Shown in pieces: positions 12,255 to 19,059 of a DNA stretch of 20,584 nt. Where the stretch lies: contig JAZDKU010000038.1 of NCBI GenBank assembly GCA_043802745.1, positions 1-20,584 of the forward strand. The letters run 5' to 3'. A program made the translations under genes and the position numbers. The notes beneath the pieces were generated by a model. The model was given only the letters and a program-made list of their open reading frames with translations. It ran no database searches and was not told the DNA's origin. Origin of the DNA: STD1-80 sp043802745 (lineage in GTDB: Bacteria > Patescibacteriota > Minisyncoccia > Minisyncoccales > CG1-02-41-26). The number at the start of each line of letters is the position of its first letter. Position 1 is the first letter of the stretch.

Positions 12255-12836
12255 ATGGCTAGTGATGATTTATTAAATTTATTTAGAGAAAATAAGACAG
12301 TTTTAACTGCCAGAGAAGTTTCTTTGCTTTGGGGGCCAATAGGCAAAGATAAAATAAAAAGCCGGCTTAATTATTATGTCAAAACCGGCGCTTTGGTTTC
12401 TTTACGAAGAGGGGTTTACGTTAAAGATAAAAACAATTATGACAAACTTGAATTAGCCACAAAAATTTATACCCCAGCCTATGTGAGCCTAAATACGGTT
12501 TTAAGAAACGAAGGGGTTGTTTTCCAATACTACGAAAGCATTTTTGTGGCAAGCTATTTAAGCCGAGAAATAAAGTGTGGCGGGCAAAATTTTGTTTTCA
12601 GGAAATTTAAAAACTCTATCTTAACCAATCCCTTAGGCCTAATTAAGCAGGGGAATTATTTTATTGCTAGCAAAGAAAGAGCGTTTTTGGACACAATCTA
12701 TCTTTATCAAAGCTATTATTTTGATAATTTACGCTCTTTAGACTGGCAAAAGTGTTTTGAGTTATTGCCCATATATCAAAATAAAGCGCTAGAAAAGAAA
12801 TTAAAATTTTATCAAAAACAATATCAAGATGCTTAA
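12255..12836 (+). CDS. abiEi: AbiEi-type antitoxin and autorepressor
   Basis: 193 residues. The N-terminal winged helix (about 1-60: VLTAREVSLLWGP, then LNYYVKTGALVSLRRGVYV) is the DNA-binding domain typical of AbiEi/Rv2827c-like antitoxins. The remaining domain (about 65-193) has YTPAYVSLNTVLRNEGVV and the ASKERAFLDTIYL motif found in AbiEi C-terminal domains. In type IV AbiE systems the antitoxin neutralises the toxin without a stable complex and represses the operon. Its 3' end overlaps the toxin start by 8 nt, giving translational coupling. A perfect operator-like palindrome lies at the promoter. Confidence 0.87.
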   Translation: MASDDLLNLFRENKTVLTAREVSLLWGPIGKDKIKSRLNYYVKTGALVSLRRGVYVKDKNNYDKLELATKIYTPAYVSLNTVLRNEGVVFQYYESIFVASYLSREIKCGGQNFVFRKFKNSILTNPLGLIKQGNYFIASKERAFLDTIYLYQSYYFDNLRSLDWQKCFELLPIYQNKALEKKLKFYQKQYQDA

Positions 12837-13569
12837 CAAAGAAAAACACAAAAAAGCAATGCTTGCCATATTAAAAGCTATTTATGCGGATAGTCTTTTA
12901 GGCCCGGCCTTAGGCTTTAAAGGTGGCACAGCTGCTTATCTTTTTTATGACTTGGGGCGTTTTTCGGTTGACTTAGATTTTGATTTGCTTTATTTAGAAA
13001 AAGAAAAAGATGTTTTTGCTAAAATGGCTTTGGCCCTGAAGGATTTTGGCGCTATCAAAGAAAGCTATATTAAAAAAAATACTTTGTTTTTCTTGCTTTC
13101 TTACGGAGAAAAAGATCAAAATATAAAAATTGAGATTTCCCGCAGAACGGTTAAAGCAAAATATAATCTTGAAACATTTTTGGGTGTTTCAATGTTGGTT
13201 ATGGATAGAGCTGATATGGCCAGCTGTAAATTAGCGGCTTTAATAAATAGAAAGAAAACAGCATCAAGAGATATTTTTGATACTAATTTTTTTATAAAGA
13301 ATTCGTGGGATTTTAACGAAGAGGTTTTTAAGCAGGCAACTGGTTTAGATTTTAAAAAAGGTTTAGCCAAAGCTATTGCCGTGGTGAAAAGCTTTGACCA
13401 AAAAGAAATTTTAGCCAATATGGGCGAGTTGCTTGATGAAAAGCAAAAAAAATGGGCAAAAGAAAACTTGAAAGCCGACGTACTCTTTGCCCTAAAAAGC
13501 TATCTTTTTGCCCTACAAGATAAAGTTATTAAAAGAGATCGTACTAGGGCAATTGGCAAAATGAAATAA
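12829..13569 (+). CDS. abiEii: AbiEii-type nucleotidyltransferase toxin
   Basis: 246 residues. Motif I GFKGGTAAYL (29-38) and motif II RFSVDLDFD (44-52) give the GG-T and D-x-D metal-binding triad of a DNA polymerase beta-type fold; IKIEISRR (98-105) supplies the third strand. Further family motifs are DRADMASCKLAAL (125-137, with the conserved Lys) and SRDIFD (145-150). AbiEii enzymes are GTP-dependent or NTP transferases; relatives such as MenT add nucleotides to tRNA ends and block translation. All catalytic residues are present, so the toxin looks active. A perfect terminator stands 44 nt after the stop. It may serve in phage defence or element stability. Confidence 0.92.
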   Translation: MLNKEKHKKAMLAILKAIYADSLLGPALGFKGGTAAYLFYDLGRFSVDLDFDLLYLEKEKDVFAKMALALKDFGAIKESYIKKNTLFFLLSYGEKDQNIKIEISRRTVKAKYNLETFLGVSMLVMDRADMASCKLAALINRKKTASRDIFDTNFFIKNSWDFNEEVFKQATGLDFKKGLAKAIAVVKSFDQKEILANMGELLDEKQKKWAKENLKADVLFALKSYLFALQDKVIKRDRTRAIGKMK

Positions 13570-13612
13570 TTTGTTATTATTAAGTTGTCAACAGCGGACT
13601 CAATTGAACTCT

Positions 13613-13640
13613 GAAAACCCGAGCTTTTGCTCGGGTTTTC
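13613..13640 (+). terminator. Terminator of the abiE operon
   Basis: Perfect 12-bp hairpin (13613-13624 with 13629-13640), loop TTTT, stem GAAAACCCGAGC, then a T-rich tail. Confidence 0.93.
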
Positions 13641-13663
13641 TTTTATTTTATAAAATGATAAAG

Positions 13664-13697
13664 CCAAAAAACCAACCTTTCACGGTTGGTTTTTTGG
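13664..13697 (-). terminator. Terminator of the hpf-tRNA-Arg unit (bidirectional)
   Basis: Perfect 14-bp hairpin, CCAAAAAACCAACC (13664-13677) with its complement (13684-13697), loop TTTCAC. It begins 8 nt past the tRNA-Arg 3' end on the minus strand and faces the abiE terminator, insulating the two units. Confidence 0.8.
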
Positions 13698-13704
13698 TGT
13701 TTTG

Positions 13705-13777
13705 TGTCCCTGGCAGGAGTCGAACCTGCAGTCTTTTGGTCCGCAACCAAAAACTTTATCCATTAAGCTACAGGGAC
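13705..13777 (-). tRNA. tRNA-Arg (anticodon GCG)
   Basis: 73 nt. Acceptor GTCCCTG/CAGGGAC, D stem GCTT/AAGT with one G-U, anticodon stem TTTGG/CCAAA, loop TTGCGGA with anticodon GCG, T arm GCAGG-TTCGACT-CCTGC. The discriminator is A and no CCA is encoded. Most bacteria read CGN with an ACG anticodon edited to inosine; here G34 reads CGC and CGU without editing. It lies 5 nt after hpf and is probably co-transcribed with it. Confidence 0.96.
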
Positions 13778-13782
13778 AAAGC

Positions 13783-14073
13783 CTATTTCTTCAGCTGGGT
13801 TATGAGCCGTTTAACAGCCAAGTTCATAGCTTTTTTCACATCATGGCTTTGCTCCTCGCCAAACAAAACCTTTTTGCCAAAAGCCAATTCTACTTTTGCG
13901 GAAAAAGCATTGTGCTTTTCAAAATGTTCCACTCTTATCGTTAGCTGGCCAAGCTCTTTTTCATTGGCATTGAGCAACCTTTCTATTTGGTCAATTTTCT
14001 TTTGAGTAAAAAAGTTCTCAACCCCTTTTTTGCAGTCCTCGTTCGCATTTTGAAAATAGTAGCGTATATTCAT
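13783..14073 (-). CDS. hpf: Ribosome hibernation promoting factor (HPF/RaiA, short form)
   Basis: 96 residues, the single S30AE-type domain with beta-alpha-beta-beta-beta-alpha order. Visible features are an N-terminal MNIRYYFQN strand, a helix containing KKIDQIERLL, the long strands QLTIRVEHFEKH and FSAKVELAFGKKVLFGEE, and a basic C-terminal helix DVKKAMNLAVKRLITQLKK. The protein binds the 30S decoding and mRNA channel in resting cells. It is the short type, without the extra C-terminal dimerisation domain of long HPF. It has its own promoter and an 18-nt leader and is followed by tRNA-Arg. Confidence 0.85.
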   Translation of the reverse strand: MNIRYYFQNANEDCKKGVENFFTQKKIDQIERLLNANEKELGQLTIRVEHFEKHNAFSAKVELAFGKKVLFGEEQSHDVKKAMNLAVKRLITQLKK

Positions 14074-14097
14074 ATTTTTTGTTTTGTTATTACCTTC

Positions 14098-14126
14098 AGA
14101 ATATCATTAAAAGTCCGTTTTTTCAA
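14098..14126 (-). promoter_or_regulatory. Promoter of hpf and tRNA-Arg
   Basis: Minus strand TTGAAA (14121-14126), 17 nt, TATTCT (14098-14103); expected start near 14091, 18 nt before the hpf ATG. The -10 is the same hexamer as at tRNA-Glu. Confidence 0.65.
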
Positions 14127-14141
14127 TCAGTCGGAGACCTC

Positions 14142-14170
14142 TTGACTTTGTATTGTTTGGTGTATACAAT
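14142..14170 (+). promoter_or_regulatory. Promoter and operator of the brnTA operon
   Basis: TTGACT (14142-14147), 17 nt, TACAAT (14165-14170). Within the spacer and -10 an inverted repeat, TTGTAT (14148-14153) and ATACAA (14164-14169), fits a repressor site for the RHH antitoxin. The start would fall at about 14177, the A of the brnT ATG, so the mRNA is probably leaderless. Confidence 0.75.
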
Positions 14171-14176
14171 AAAGGC

Positions 14177-14464
14177 ATGAAAAAATTTATTCAATTTGAT
14201 TGGGATAAAGCCAATAGCGGTAAAAATTGGAAAAACCATAAAGTGAGCGACGAAGAGTGCGAGGAGGCGTTTTTTGACCAAAATAAAAAGATTTTAAGAG
14301 ATGTTATTCACTCGGGAGAAGAGGAAAGATTTATTTTGTTGGCTAAAACAAAGATTGATAGAATTTTGTTTATAGTTTTTACAGCACGAGGTGAAAAAAT
14401 TAGGATAATTTCTGCTCGAGATTTAAATAAAAAAGAAAAATATTTATATGAAAAAACCAATTAA
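14177..14464 (+). CDS. brnT: BrnT-family toxin
   Basis: 95 residues from the ATG at 14177. The BrnT fold (RelE-like RNase) is recognisable by FDWDKANSGKNWKNHKVSDEECEEAFFD at the N-terminus, a central strand pair ERFILLAKTKIDRILFIVFTARGEKIRIISARDL, and a C-terminal helix KKEKYLYEK. The conserved basic and acidic residues (K/H of NWKNHKV, R of ARGE and SARDL) are present. BrnT inhibits translation by cutting RNA. The frame is open upstream to a TTG at 14153, but that lies in the promoter, so 14177 is the start. The end overlaps brnA by 17 nt. Confidence 0.92.
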   Translation: MKKFIQFDWDKANSGKNWKNHKVSDEECEEAFFDQNKKILRDVIHSGEEERFILLAKTKIDRILFIVFTARGEKIRIISARDLNKKEKYLYEKTN

Positions 14465-14711
14465 AGTTCCAAAATTTAAAAGTGAAGACGAAGAAAGAAG
14501 CTTTTGGTCTAAAGTGGACTTGTCAAAACACTTTGAAAGGTCTGATTTTAAAGCAGTGGCTTTTGGCGACTTAAAACCAACCTCAAGGTCTATCTCTCTT
14601 CGTTTGCCAGAGTATCTTTTAGTTCGTTTGAAAGAAAGCGCAAACTCTTTACAAGTTCCCTACCAAACATTGATTAAGCAGTTTATTGCTAACGGGGTGT
14701 TAAAGAAATAG
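14448..14711 (+). CDS. brnA: BrnA/CopG-type antitoxin
   Basis: 87 residues. The N-terminal half (about 1-45, with VPKFKSEDEERSFWSKVDLSKHF) is the toxin-binding segment of CopG_antitoxin proteins, and the C-terminal half is a ribbon-helix-helix domain: SRSISLRLPEYLLVRLKESANSLQVPYQTLIKQFI. It should neutralise BrnT and repress the promoter at 14142-14170 as a dimer. The ATG is inside the end of brnT, so translation is coupled. tRNA-Ser begins 33 nt after the stop with no clear terminator between, so the tRNA could receive read-through from this operon. Confidence 0.9.
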   Translation: MKKPIKVPKFKSEDEERSFWSKVDLSKHFERSDFKAVAFGDLKPTSRSISLRLPEYLLVRLKESANSLQVPYQTLIKQFIANGVLKK

Positions 14712-14744
14712 TTTTTGTGTTAAATTAAGATTAAAAATATTATT

Positions 14745-14831
14745 GGAGAGGTGGCTGAGTGGCCGAAAGCAATACACTGCTAATGTATTGAGGGGGAAAC
14801 CCCTCCCAGGGTTCGAATCCCTGCCTCTCCG
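14745..14831 (+). tRNA. tRNA-Ser (anticodon GCU)
   Basis: 87-nt class II tRNA. Acceptor GGAGAGG/CCTCTCC, anticodon stem ATACA/TGTAT, loop CTGCTAA with anticodon GCT at 14779-14781, long variable arm (GGGG..CCCC), T arm GGGTTCGAATCCC. The discriminator is G14831 and no CCA is encoded. Confidence 0.97.
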
Positions 14832-14840
14832 CCTGTTTTA

Positions 14841-15704
14841 ATGGATAAAAATATTCTCAACAATTTTATAGACGGTATGAAAGAGGCGATGTATCAGTTG
14901 GGAGAAATGGCTCTTGAGCATCAAGGCAAGGTTATAAATTCAAGAAAACAAGTCGAAGATTTATCCAGCGACAATGATTTTATTAAACAGGAAAGAATGG
15001 CTAAAACCATTATTGATGAAAAAGTGCAAGAAGGGCTACTCTTGGTTGCTTCAAAATTATTAGATGCCTCTTATGTTTATTTAGACGCGGAAGAAGAAAC
15101 CCCCAGCAAAGAAAAGTTTTCTCCAGAGCCAACAGCCACCACCCTGGTAATTGACCCCCTTGATGGAACTTTAAGATATTTGCTGGGGAAAGATGGCTTT
15201 AGTATATGTGTTGGCTTGATTAAGAAAGGCGATATGCTAACTAGCCTGGTTTATTTTCCAGCTCGCAAAGAATTTTATTTTATTAAAGATGGCAAAGTTT
15301 ATTGCGAAGCTAATAAAGAAATAAAAGAACTATTTGCTCCAAAAGTTAAGAAAGACAATAAAATATTTATGAACATTAGAGCTAGCGCTCAACTGGCCGA
15401 TAGTTTTATTAAACAAGGATTTGATGTAATAGATGATGCAAATGGCGTTGTTTCTTGGCCAGACGCTTTAATTGGGTGCATAAAAGGAGAATATAGCGCT
15501 TGTATTTTTCATACCCCGCAAATAAGAGATGTGTTGTTGGGGGCTATGATAAGCAAAATTTCTGGAGGTTATGCTTTGGACTGGGCTGGCCATGAAATCA
15601 TTTGGCCCAATGGTGGGCGAATACCCCATATTATGTTTGGCTTTAAACCTTTGCCCGAAAAAGCCTTGCTTGCTTTTGAGGGGGAATTTATTAAGAAATT
15701 ATAA
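14841..15704 (+). CDS. Inositol monophosphatase-family phosphatase
   Basis: 287 residues. Members use two or three Mg ions to remove phosphate from inositol phosphate, fructose-1,6-bisphosphate, histidinol phosphate or PAP. Metal-binding motifs are EEE at 84-86, DPLDGT (105-110), and the C-terminal acid D229 in the helix leading to SGG (equivalent to WD-x-AAG..EAGG, with R in place of W). After this the protein ends with a Trp-rich segment (LDWAGHEIIWPNGGRIPHIMFGFKP). The substrate cannot be told. The start is 9 nt after tRNA-Ser, and it opens a seven-gene operon with gaps of 4-9 nt, so transcription probably begins upstream of or within the tRNA unit. Confidence 0.88.
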   Translation: MDKNILNNFIDGMKEAMYQLGEMALEHQGKVINSRKQVEDLSSDNDFIKQERMAKTIIDEKVQEGLLLVASKLLDASYVYLDAEEETPSKEKFSPEPTATTLVIDPLDGTLRYLLGKDGFSICVGLIKKGDMLTSLVYFPARKEFYFIKDGKVYCEANKEIKELFAPKVKKDNKIFMNIRASAQLADSFIKQGFDVIDDANGVVSWPDALIGCIKGEYSACIFHTPQIRDVLLGAMISKISGGYALDWAGHEIIWPNGGRIPHIMFGFKPLPEKALLAFEGEFIKKL

Positions 15705-15710
15705 AATATT

Positions 15711-16013
15711 ATGGAAAACAATAATGTGGAAAAGAAAAAGTCTTGGAAGCGGAAAATACATCTTGTATGTATATTGCTCATTATTGGAGCAGGTATTTGT
15801 GGGTATTTTTGGATTAAGAAAACCAATAATCTTCGCTTGGAGGCAATAAATGTAATAGAGCGAGCAGAGAAATTTGATACATTAAAATCAGGAATAAATG
15901 TAGAGCGCGATCGTTGCAAAAATTTTATTATTCAAGAGCAAGGAGATTTTAGCAGTTTTGAATATTGCAAGAAATTTATTAACTGGGTCGATAGCCTACC
16001 CAGTTTAAAATAA
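15711..16013 (+). CDS. Small single-pass membrane protein, unrecognised
   Basis: 100 residues. A basic N-terminal tail (ENNNVEKKKSWKRK) precedes one hydrophobic helix (about 17-35); the positive-inside rule puts the rest outside the membrane. The outer part (about 40-100) is helical and contains three Cys (with C20 and C25 more in the helix). There is no known motif. It is 6 nt behind the phosphatase gene and 4 nt before the Nudix gene, so it is part of the operon. I do not recognise a family. Confidence 0.65.
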   Translation: MENNNVEKKKSWKRKIHLVCILLIIGAGICGYFWIKKTNNLRLEAINVIERAEKFDTLKSGINVERDRCKNFIIQEQGDFSSFEYCKKFINWVDSLPSLK

Positions 16014-16017
16014 TTTT

Positions 16018-16461
16018 ATGAAAAAAGGGGTTGATTTTATTGGAGTTGGCGCTGGGGCTATTATATTTAACAGTGAAGGAAAAGTTTTTATTAGCCAAAG
16101 GGGTCCGGGCGCAAGAAATGAGTCTGGGAAATGGGATTTTCCCGGAGGCGGAGTTGAGTTTGGCGAGAAGTGCGCAGATGCGGTTGTTAGGGAAATAAAA
16201 GAAGAGTATGGCATGGATATTGAGGTTGTGGAATTTCTTGAGGTTATCGACCATATTATTCCCGAAGAAAAACAGCATTGGGTTTCCCCTTCTTATGTGG
16301 CCAAGCACATTAGGGGCGAGGCAAAAAATATGGAGCCACATAAATGCCTTGGGTTTAAATGGGTCGATATTAAAGATATAAACCCAGATGATTTGAGTAT
16401 CTCAAGCCGGTCTAATTATAATAAATACGTCGAAAAATACGGTAAAAATAAAACTTTTTAA
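16018..16461 (+). CDS. Nudix hydrolase
   Basis: 147 residues. A complete Nudix box: G44-x5-E50-x7-R58-E59-I-x-E62-E63-x-G65, in the context GKWDFPGGGVEFGE. This is the MutT/ADP-ribose-type arrangement, hydrolysing a nucleoside diphosphate linked to another group. The tail includes a HxxLGFKWVDI strand seen in many small Nudix enzymes. The substrate is unknown. A second, different Nudix gene lies two genes downstream, and a metallophosphoesterase is between them. Confidence 0.9.
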   Translation: MKKGVDFIGVGAGAIIFNSEGKVFISQRGPGARNESGKWDFPGGGVEFGEKCADAVVREIKEEYGMDIEVVEFLEVIDHIIPEEKQHWVSPSYVAKHIRGEAKNMEPHKCLGFKWVDIKDINPDDLSISSRSNYNKYVEKYGKNKTF

Positions 16462-16467
16462 AAACAT

Positions 16468-16986
16468 ATGTTAATTGGAATAATTTCAGACACTCACGAT
16501 AACGCCCTTAATCTGCTTAGGGCAGTAAAAATCTTTAATGAAAAAGAGGTTTCTTTGGTTGCGCATTGCGGGGATTGGGTTTCTCCCTTTATGCCTGATT
16601 TTTGCGCAGAGCTAAAAGCAAAAATCATATCTGTTTTTGGGAATAATTGCGGAGATGTTTTTCGTTTTTTGACCAGGCAGCAGAAAAAGGGCTGGAATAT
16701 AGAATTCAATAAGATTGTAGCAGAAATAGAAGTTGATGATAGAAAAATAATTATTTATCATGGAGATTCAAAACCGTTGTTAGAGGGGCTAATTAGCTCG
16801 CAAAAATATGACGCTGTTTTTTCTGGCCACACACACGCTACAGTAATTGAAACAAAAGGAAAAACATTGCATGTGAATCCTGGCTCAACATCTGGATCTT
16901 GCGAATCAAAAATATCTAATGAACTAACCGTGGCAATCTACGACACTAAATCAAACAAAGCCGAAATTGTTTCTTTAAACAGCTAA
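16468..16986 (+). CDS. Metallophosphoesterase, YfcE/MJ0936-like
   Basis: 172 residues. All two-metal ligands of the calcineurin-like phosphoesterases are seen: D8 and H10 in SDTHD, D36 in HCGDWV, N59 in FGNNCGD, H98 in IYHGD, and H121/H123 in SGHTHA. It is the single-domain bacterial/archaeal form, active as a phosphodiesterase or phosphomonoesterase on small molecules in vitro; the natural substrate is not known. It sits in the middle of the operon with 6-nt and 9-nt gaps. Confidence 0.93.
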   Translation: MLIGIISDTHDNALNLLRAVKIFNEKEVSLVAHCGDWVSPFMPDFCAELKAKIISVFGNNCGDVFRFLTRQQKKGWNIEFNKIVAEIEVDDRKIIIYHGDSKPLLEGLISSQKYDAVFSGHTHATVIETKGKTLHVNPGSTSGSCESKISNELTVAIYDTKSNKAEIVSLNS

Positions 16987-16995
16987 TTAAGATTT

Positions 16996-17541
16996 ATGGC
17001 AGAGGAATTAATTGATATTTATAATCAAGACAATGAGCTAGTTGGTTTATTGGAGCTAAAAAGCAAGGCGCACGAAAAGGGGCTTTGGCATAGAGCTTCA
17101 CACATTTGGATATACAATTCAAAGGGGGAAATACTTTTACAATTAAGAGCAAAGACCAAAAAACTTTTTCCAAATAAATGGGATGTGTCGGCTGCCGGGC
17201 ACATAGCTGCTGGGGAGGACCCCTTAGCAACCGCTATACGGGAAACAAAAGAAGAATTAGGGCTGGAGGTTTGCAATAAAGATTTAGAATTTATAACAAT
17301 TTATCAGAAAGAAATAACTTTAGGTGGAATTAGCAACAAAGAGTTTTATTATGTGTATTTATATAAATACGATGGCTCGCCCAGTAGTTTAGTGTTGCAG
17401 ACTGACGAGGTTAGCGAAATTAAATTTGTGCCAATTGAAGAGCTGGAAAAAGAATTAAAAAATAATCCTGAAAAGTTTACACCCCACGGCGATTATTGGT
17501 TTCTTATGATTGAGAAAATTAAAGAAAAAATTTTTGAATAA
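16996..17541 (+). CDS. Nudix hydrolase, isopentenyl-diphosphate isomerase-like (YfcD type)
   Basis: 181 residues. Nudix box G68-x5-E74-x7-R82-E83-T-x-E86-E87-x-G89. The region before it (DIYNQDNELVG ... HRASHIWIYNSKGEILLQLRAKTKK..PNKWDVSAAGHIAAGE) follows the type I IPP isomerase/YfcD pattern. Members include true isomerases and hydrolases. The catalytic Cys of IPP isomerase would lie within the N-C-A segment; here that position reads SAAGH, so I favour a hydrolase. Its C-terminal part (about 140-181) has LEKELKNNPEKFTP. It is the fifth gene of the operon. Confidence 0.85.
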   Translation: MAEELIDIYNQDNELVGLLELKSKAHEKGLWHRASHIWIYNSKGEILLQLRAKTKKLFPNKWDVSAAGHIAAGEDPLATAIRETKEELGLEVCNKDLEFITIYQKEITLGGISNKEFYYVYLYKYDGSPSSLVLQTDEVSEIKFVPIEELEKELKNNPEKFTPHGDYWFLMIEKIKEKIFE

Positions 17542-17546
17542 TTATT

Positions 17547-18272
17547 ATGGGGAGAATTATTAGTTTTGCTTTGGGGAATATCTGGAGGTGGGAGAAGTCC
17601 AAAAACAGGGATGATTTTATTAAATACGCAAAAAATTTAGATATTGACGGGGTTGAACTAACTTTTGCCTCAATAGAGGAGTTGCTTGCTTTTAAACTAT
17701 CTGAAGAGAATGAAAAGTTTTTAAAAAGCCTTAGCTATGTGTCCATACACGCTCCGTTTGACTTAGGAGAAAAAGATATTAGTGAAAAAGAAATGATGGA
17801 GCAGCTTGGCGTTATTGATAGTATATACAAAAAAGTTAAGGCCAAAAATGTTATTATCCACCCGCATTGTTTGCCAAATAGAAAAACACTAGACAGGTTT
17901 AATTTTAAGGTTTCCACTGAGAATTTACGCAAGAAGAGAAATATAACGATTTTAGATTTTAAAAAGATTTTTGAGAAATATCCTAAGGTTGGGCTTTGCG
18001 TGGATGTTTCCCATGCTTATTCTTGGAGCAAATACGAAACTAAAAATTTAGTTAAGCTATTTGGGGATAGAATAACCCAGTTTCATTTTAGCGGGTCATA
18101 CAGAAATAAAGACCACCAAACAATGAGAAAAGTAACAAAAGAATTTTTGGCATCAATAGAGCCAATGTTTAAATCAAAAGCTCCTGTTGTTATTGAAGAG
18201 GATATAAGAGTTAAAAGCGAAAAGTTTTTAAAACAAGAAGTTGAGTTTATTAAAGAAATGTTTAGGAATTAA
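17547..18272 (+). CDS. TIM-barrel sugar isomerase/endonuclease IV-like protein
   Basis: 241 residues. AP_endonuc_2-type barrel with likely metal ligands: H68 in VSIHAP, H105 and H107 in NVIIHPH, E125 in VSTENL, D153 and H156 in CVDVSHAYSW, H180 in QFHFSG, and E217 in VVIEED. The first two strands read RIISFALG and DGVELTF. This set matches xylose-isomerase-like epimerases and endonuclease IV; the small size and the absence of the usual C-terminal DNA-binding loops make a small-molecule isomerase more likely. It follows the Nudix gene by 5 nt. The substrate is unknown. Confidence 0.75.
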   Translation: MGRIISFALGNIWRWEKSKNRDDFIKYAKNLDIDGVELTFASIEELLAFKLSEENEKFLKSLSYVSIHAPFDLGEKDISEKEMMEQLGVIDSIYKKVKAKNVIIHPHCLPNRKTLDRFNFKVSTENLRKKRNITILDFKKIFEKYPKVGLCVDVSHAYSWSKYETKNLVKLFGDRITQFHFSGSYRNKDHQTMRKVTKEFLASIEPMFKSKAPVVIEEDIRVKSEKFLKQEVEFIKEMFRN

Positions 18273-18280
18273 TATAAATT

Positions 18281-18991
18281 ATGGCGCAGGAAATAGCTTG
18301 GGAAAATGAATACCGCAATCCGCAGTTGTTGAGCAAAGGAGATAAGCCTCAAAATGATGTGTTGAGGTTTTTTAAATTTTTAAAAAAAGAAAAAGGTTTA
18401 ATTTTAAAAAATTTAAATGTTTTAGATTTGGGCTCTGGCACGGGTAGGAATGCTAATTATTTGGCTGGCTTGGGCAATAAAGTAAAGGGTTTGGAAATAT
18501 CGTCAACCGCCTTAGAATTAGCTAAAGATAGGGCGCGAGAGACTGGAGTTGAGGTGGATTATCAACTAGGCGACATTGGTGCCCAATATCCTTTTAGCAA
18601 TGATTTTTTTGATTTAGTTTTGGATATAACTTCTTCTAATTCACTTAATGAAAAAGAAAGAGATATTTACTTGAGCGAAGTTAATCGGGTTTTGAAAAAA
18701 GGAGGATATTTTTTTGCGAGAGCTTTGTGCAAAGAAGGAGATAAAAACGCCAAGGCATTGCTAGAGAAAAGTCCCACTCGAGAAAAAGACACTTACTTTA
18801 TCCAAGAGCTGGGATTGCGAGAACGAGTTTTTTCTCGCGAAGATTTAACAGATTTTTACTCGCAATATTTTAAGGTTGTCAGGATTTTGAAAAAGACAAG
18901 CTACACTAGATTTAAAAATCAAAGCTATAAAAGAAATTTCTGGTTAGCTTATTTACAGAGACCCTGTAGTACGGAAATGATAATGTCATAG
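18281..18991 (+). CDS. SAM-dependent class I methyltransferase; C-terminus altered by an IS
   Basis: 236 residues. Rossmann-fold signatures: motif I VLDLGSGTGRNANYLA (47-62), an acidic residue E72 after the second strand (KVKGLEIS), motif II D98 in GDI, motif III VLDITSSNSLNE, and the NRVLKKGGYFFAR strand. The N-terminal WENEYRNPQLLSKG is seen in Tellurite-resistance TehB-like methyltransferases. The insertion sequence begins at 18965, after codon R-P: the last residues CSTEMIMS are IS-derived. Removing the IS gives R-P-L-T-stop (TAA at 20405-20407), so the natural C-terminus differs by only a few residues and activity is probably kept. The substrate is unknown. Confidence 0.85.
   Translation: MAQEIAWENEYRNPQLLSKGDKPQNDVLRFFKFLKKEKGLILKNLNVLDLGSGTGRNANYLAGLGNKVKGLEISSTALELAKDRARETGVEVDYQLGDIGAQYPFSNDFFDLVLDITSSNSLNEKERDIYLSEVNRVLKKGGYFFARALCKEGDKNAKALLEKSPTREKDTYFIQELGLRERVFSREDLTDFYSQYFKVVRILKKTSYTRFKNQSYKRNFWLAYLQRPCSTEMIMS
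18949..18964. repeat. Left target-site duplication of the IS (16 bp)
   Basis: TTATTTACAGAGACCC, repeated exactly at 20383-20398 on the other side of the IS. It lies in the last codons of the methyltransferase. Confidence 0.9.
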
Positions 18992-19014
18992 TTGAGGGAA
19001 ATAGAAATGTCATA
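18971..19014 (+). repeat. Left inverted-repeat end of the IS, two motif copies
   Basis: CGGAAATGATAATGTCATA (18972-18990) and GGGAAATAGAAATGTCATA (18996-19014) are two tandem copies of the same end motif, probably transposase-binding sites. Confidence 0.8.
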
Positions 19015-19059
19015 GTAAGTTAAAATGTTAGTGTTAAGAAATTAAATTAACATTAGCAT

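Noticed and set aside
13571..14005. Plus-strand frames across terminators, tRNA-Arg and hpf
   Set aside because: They run through a tRNA and two terminators and are antisense to hpf.
14153..14176. N-terminal extension of BrnT from a TTG at 14153
   Set aside because: It lies within the promoter, and BrnT proteins begin near F-D-W-D.
14738..14743. TATTAT as the -10 box of tRNA-Ser
   Set aside because: It ends one base before the mature tRNA, so transcription would start inside the gene.
15569..15919. Frames on both strands overlapping the phosphatase and the small membrane protein
   Set aside because: They conflict with the IMPase frame, which has catalytic motifs, and with the operon spacing.
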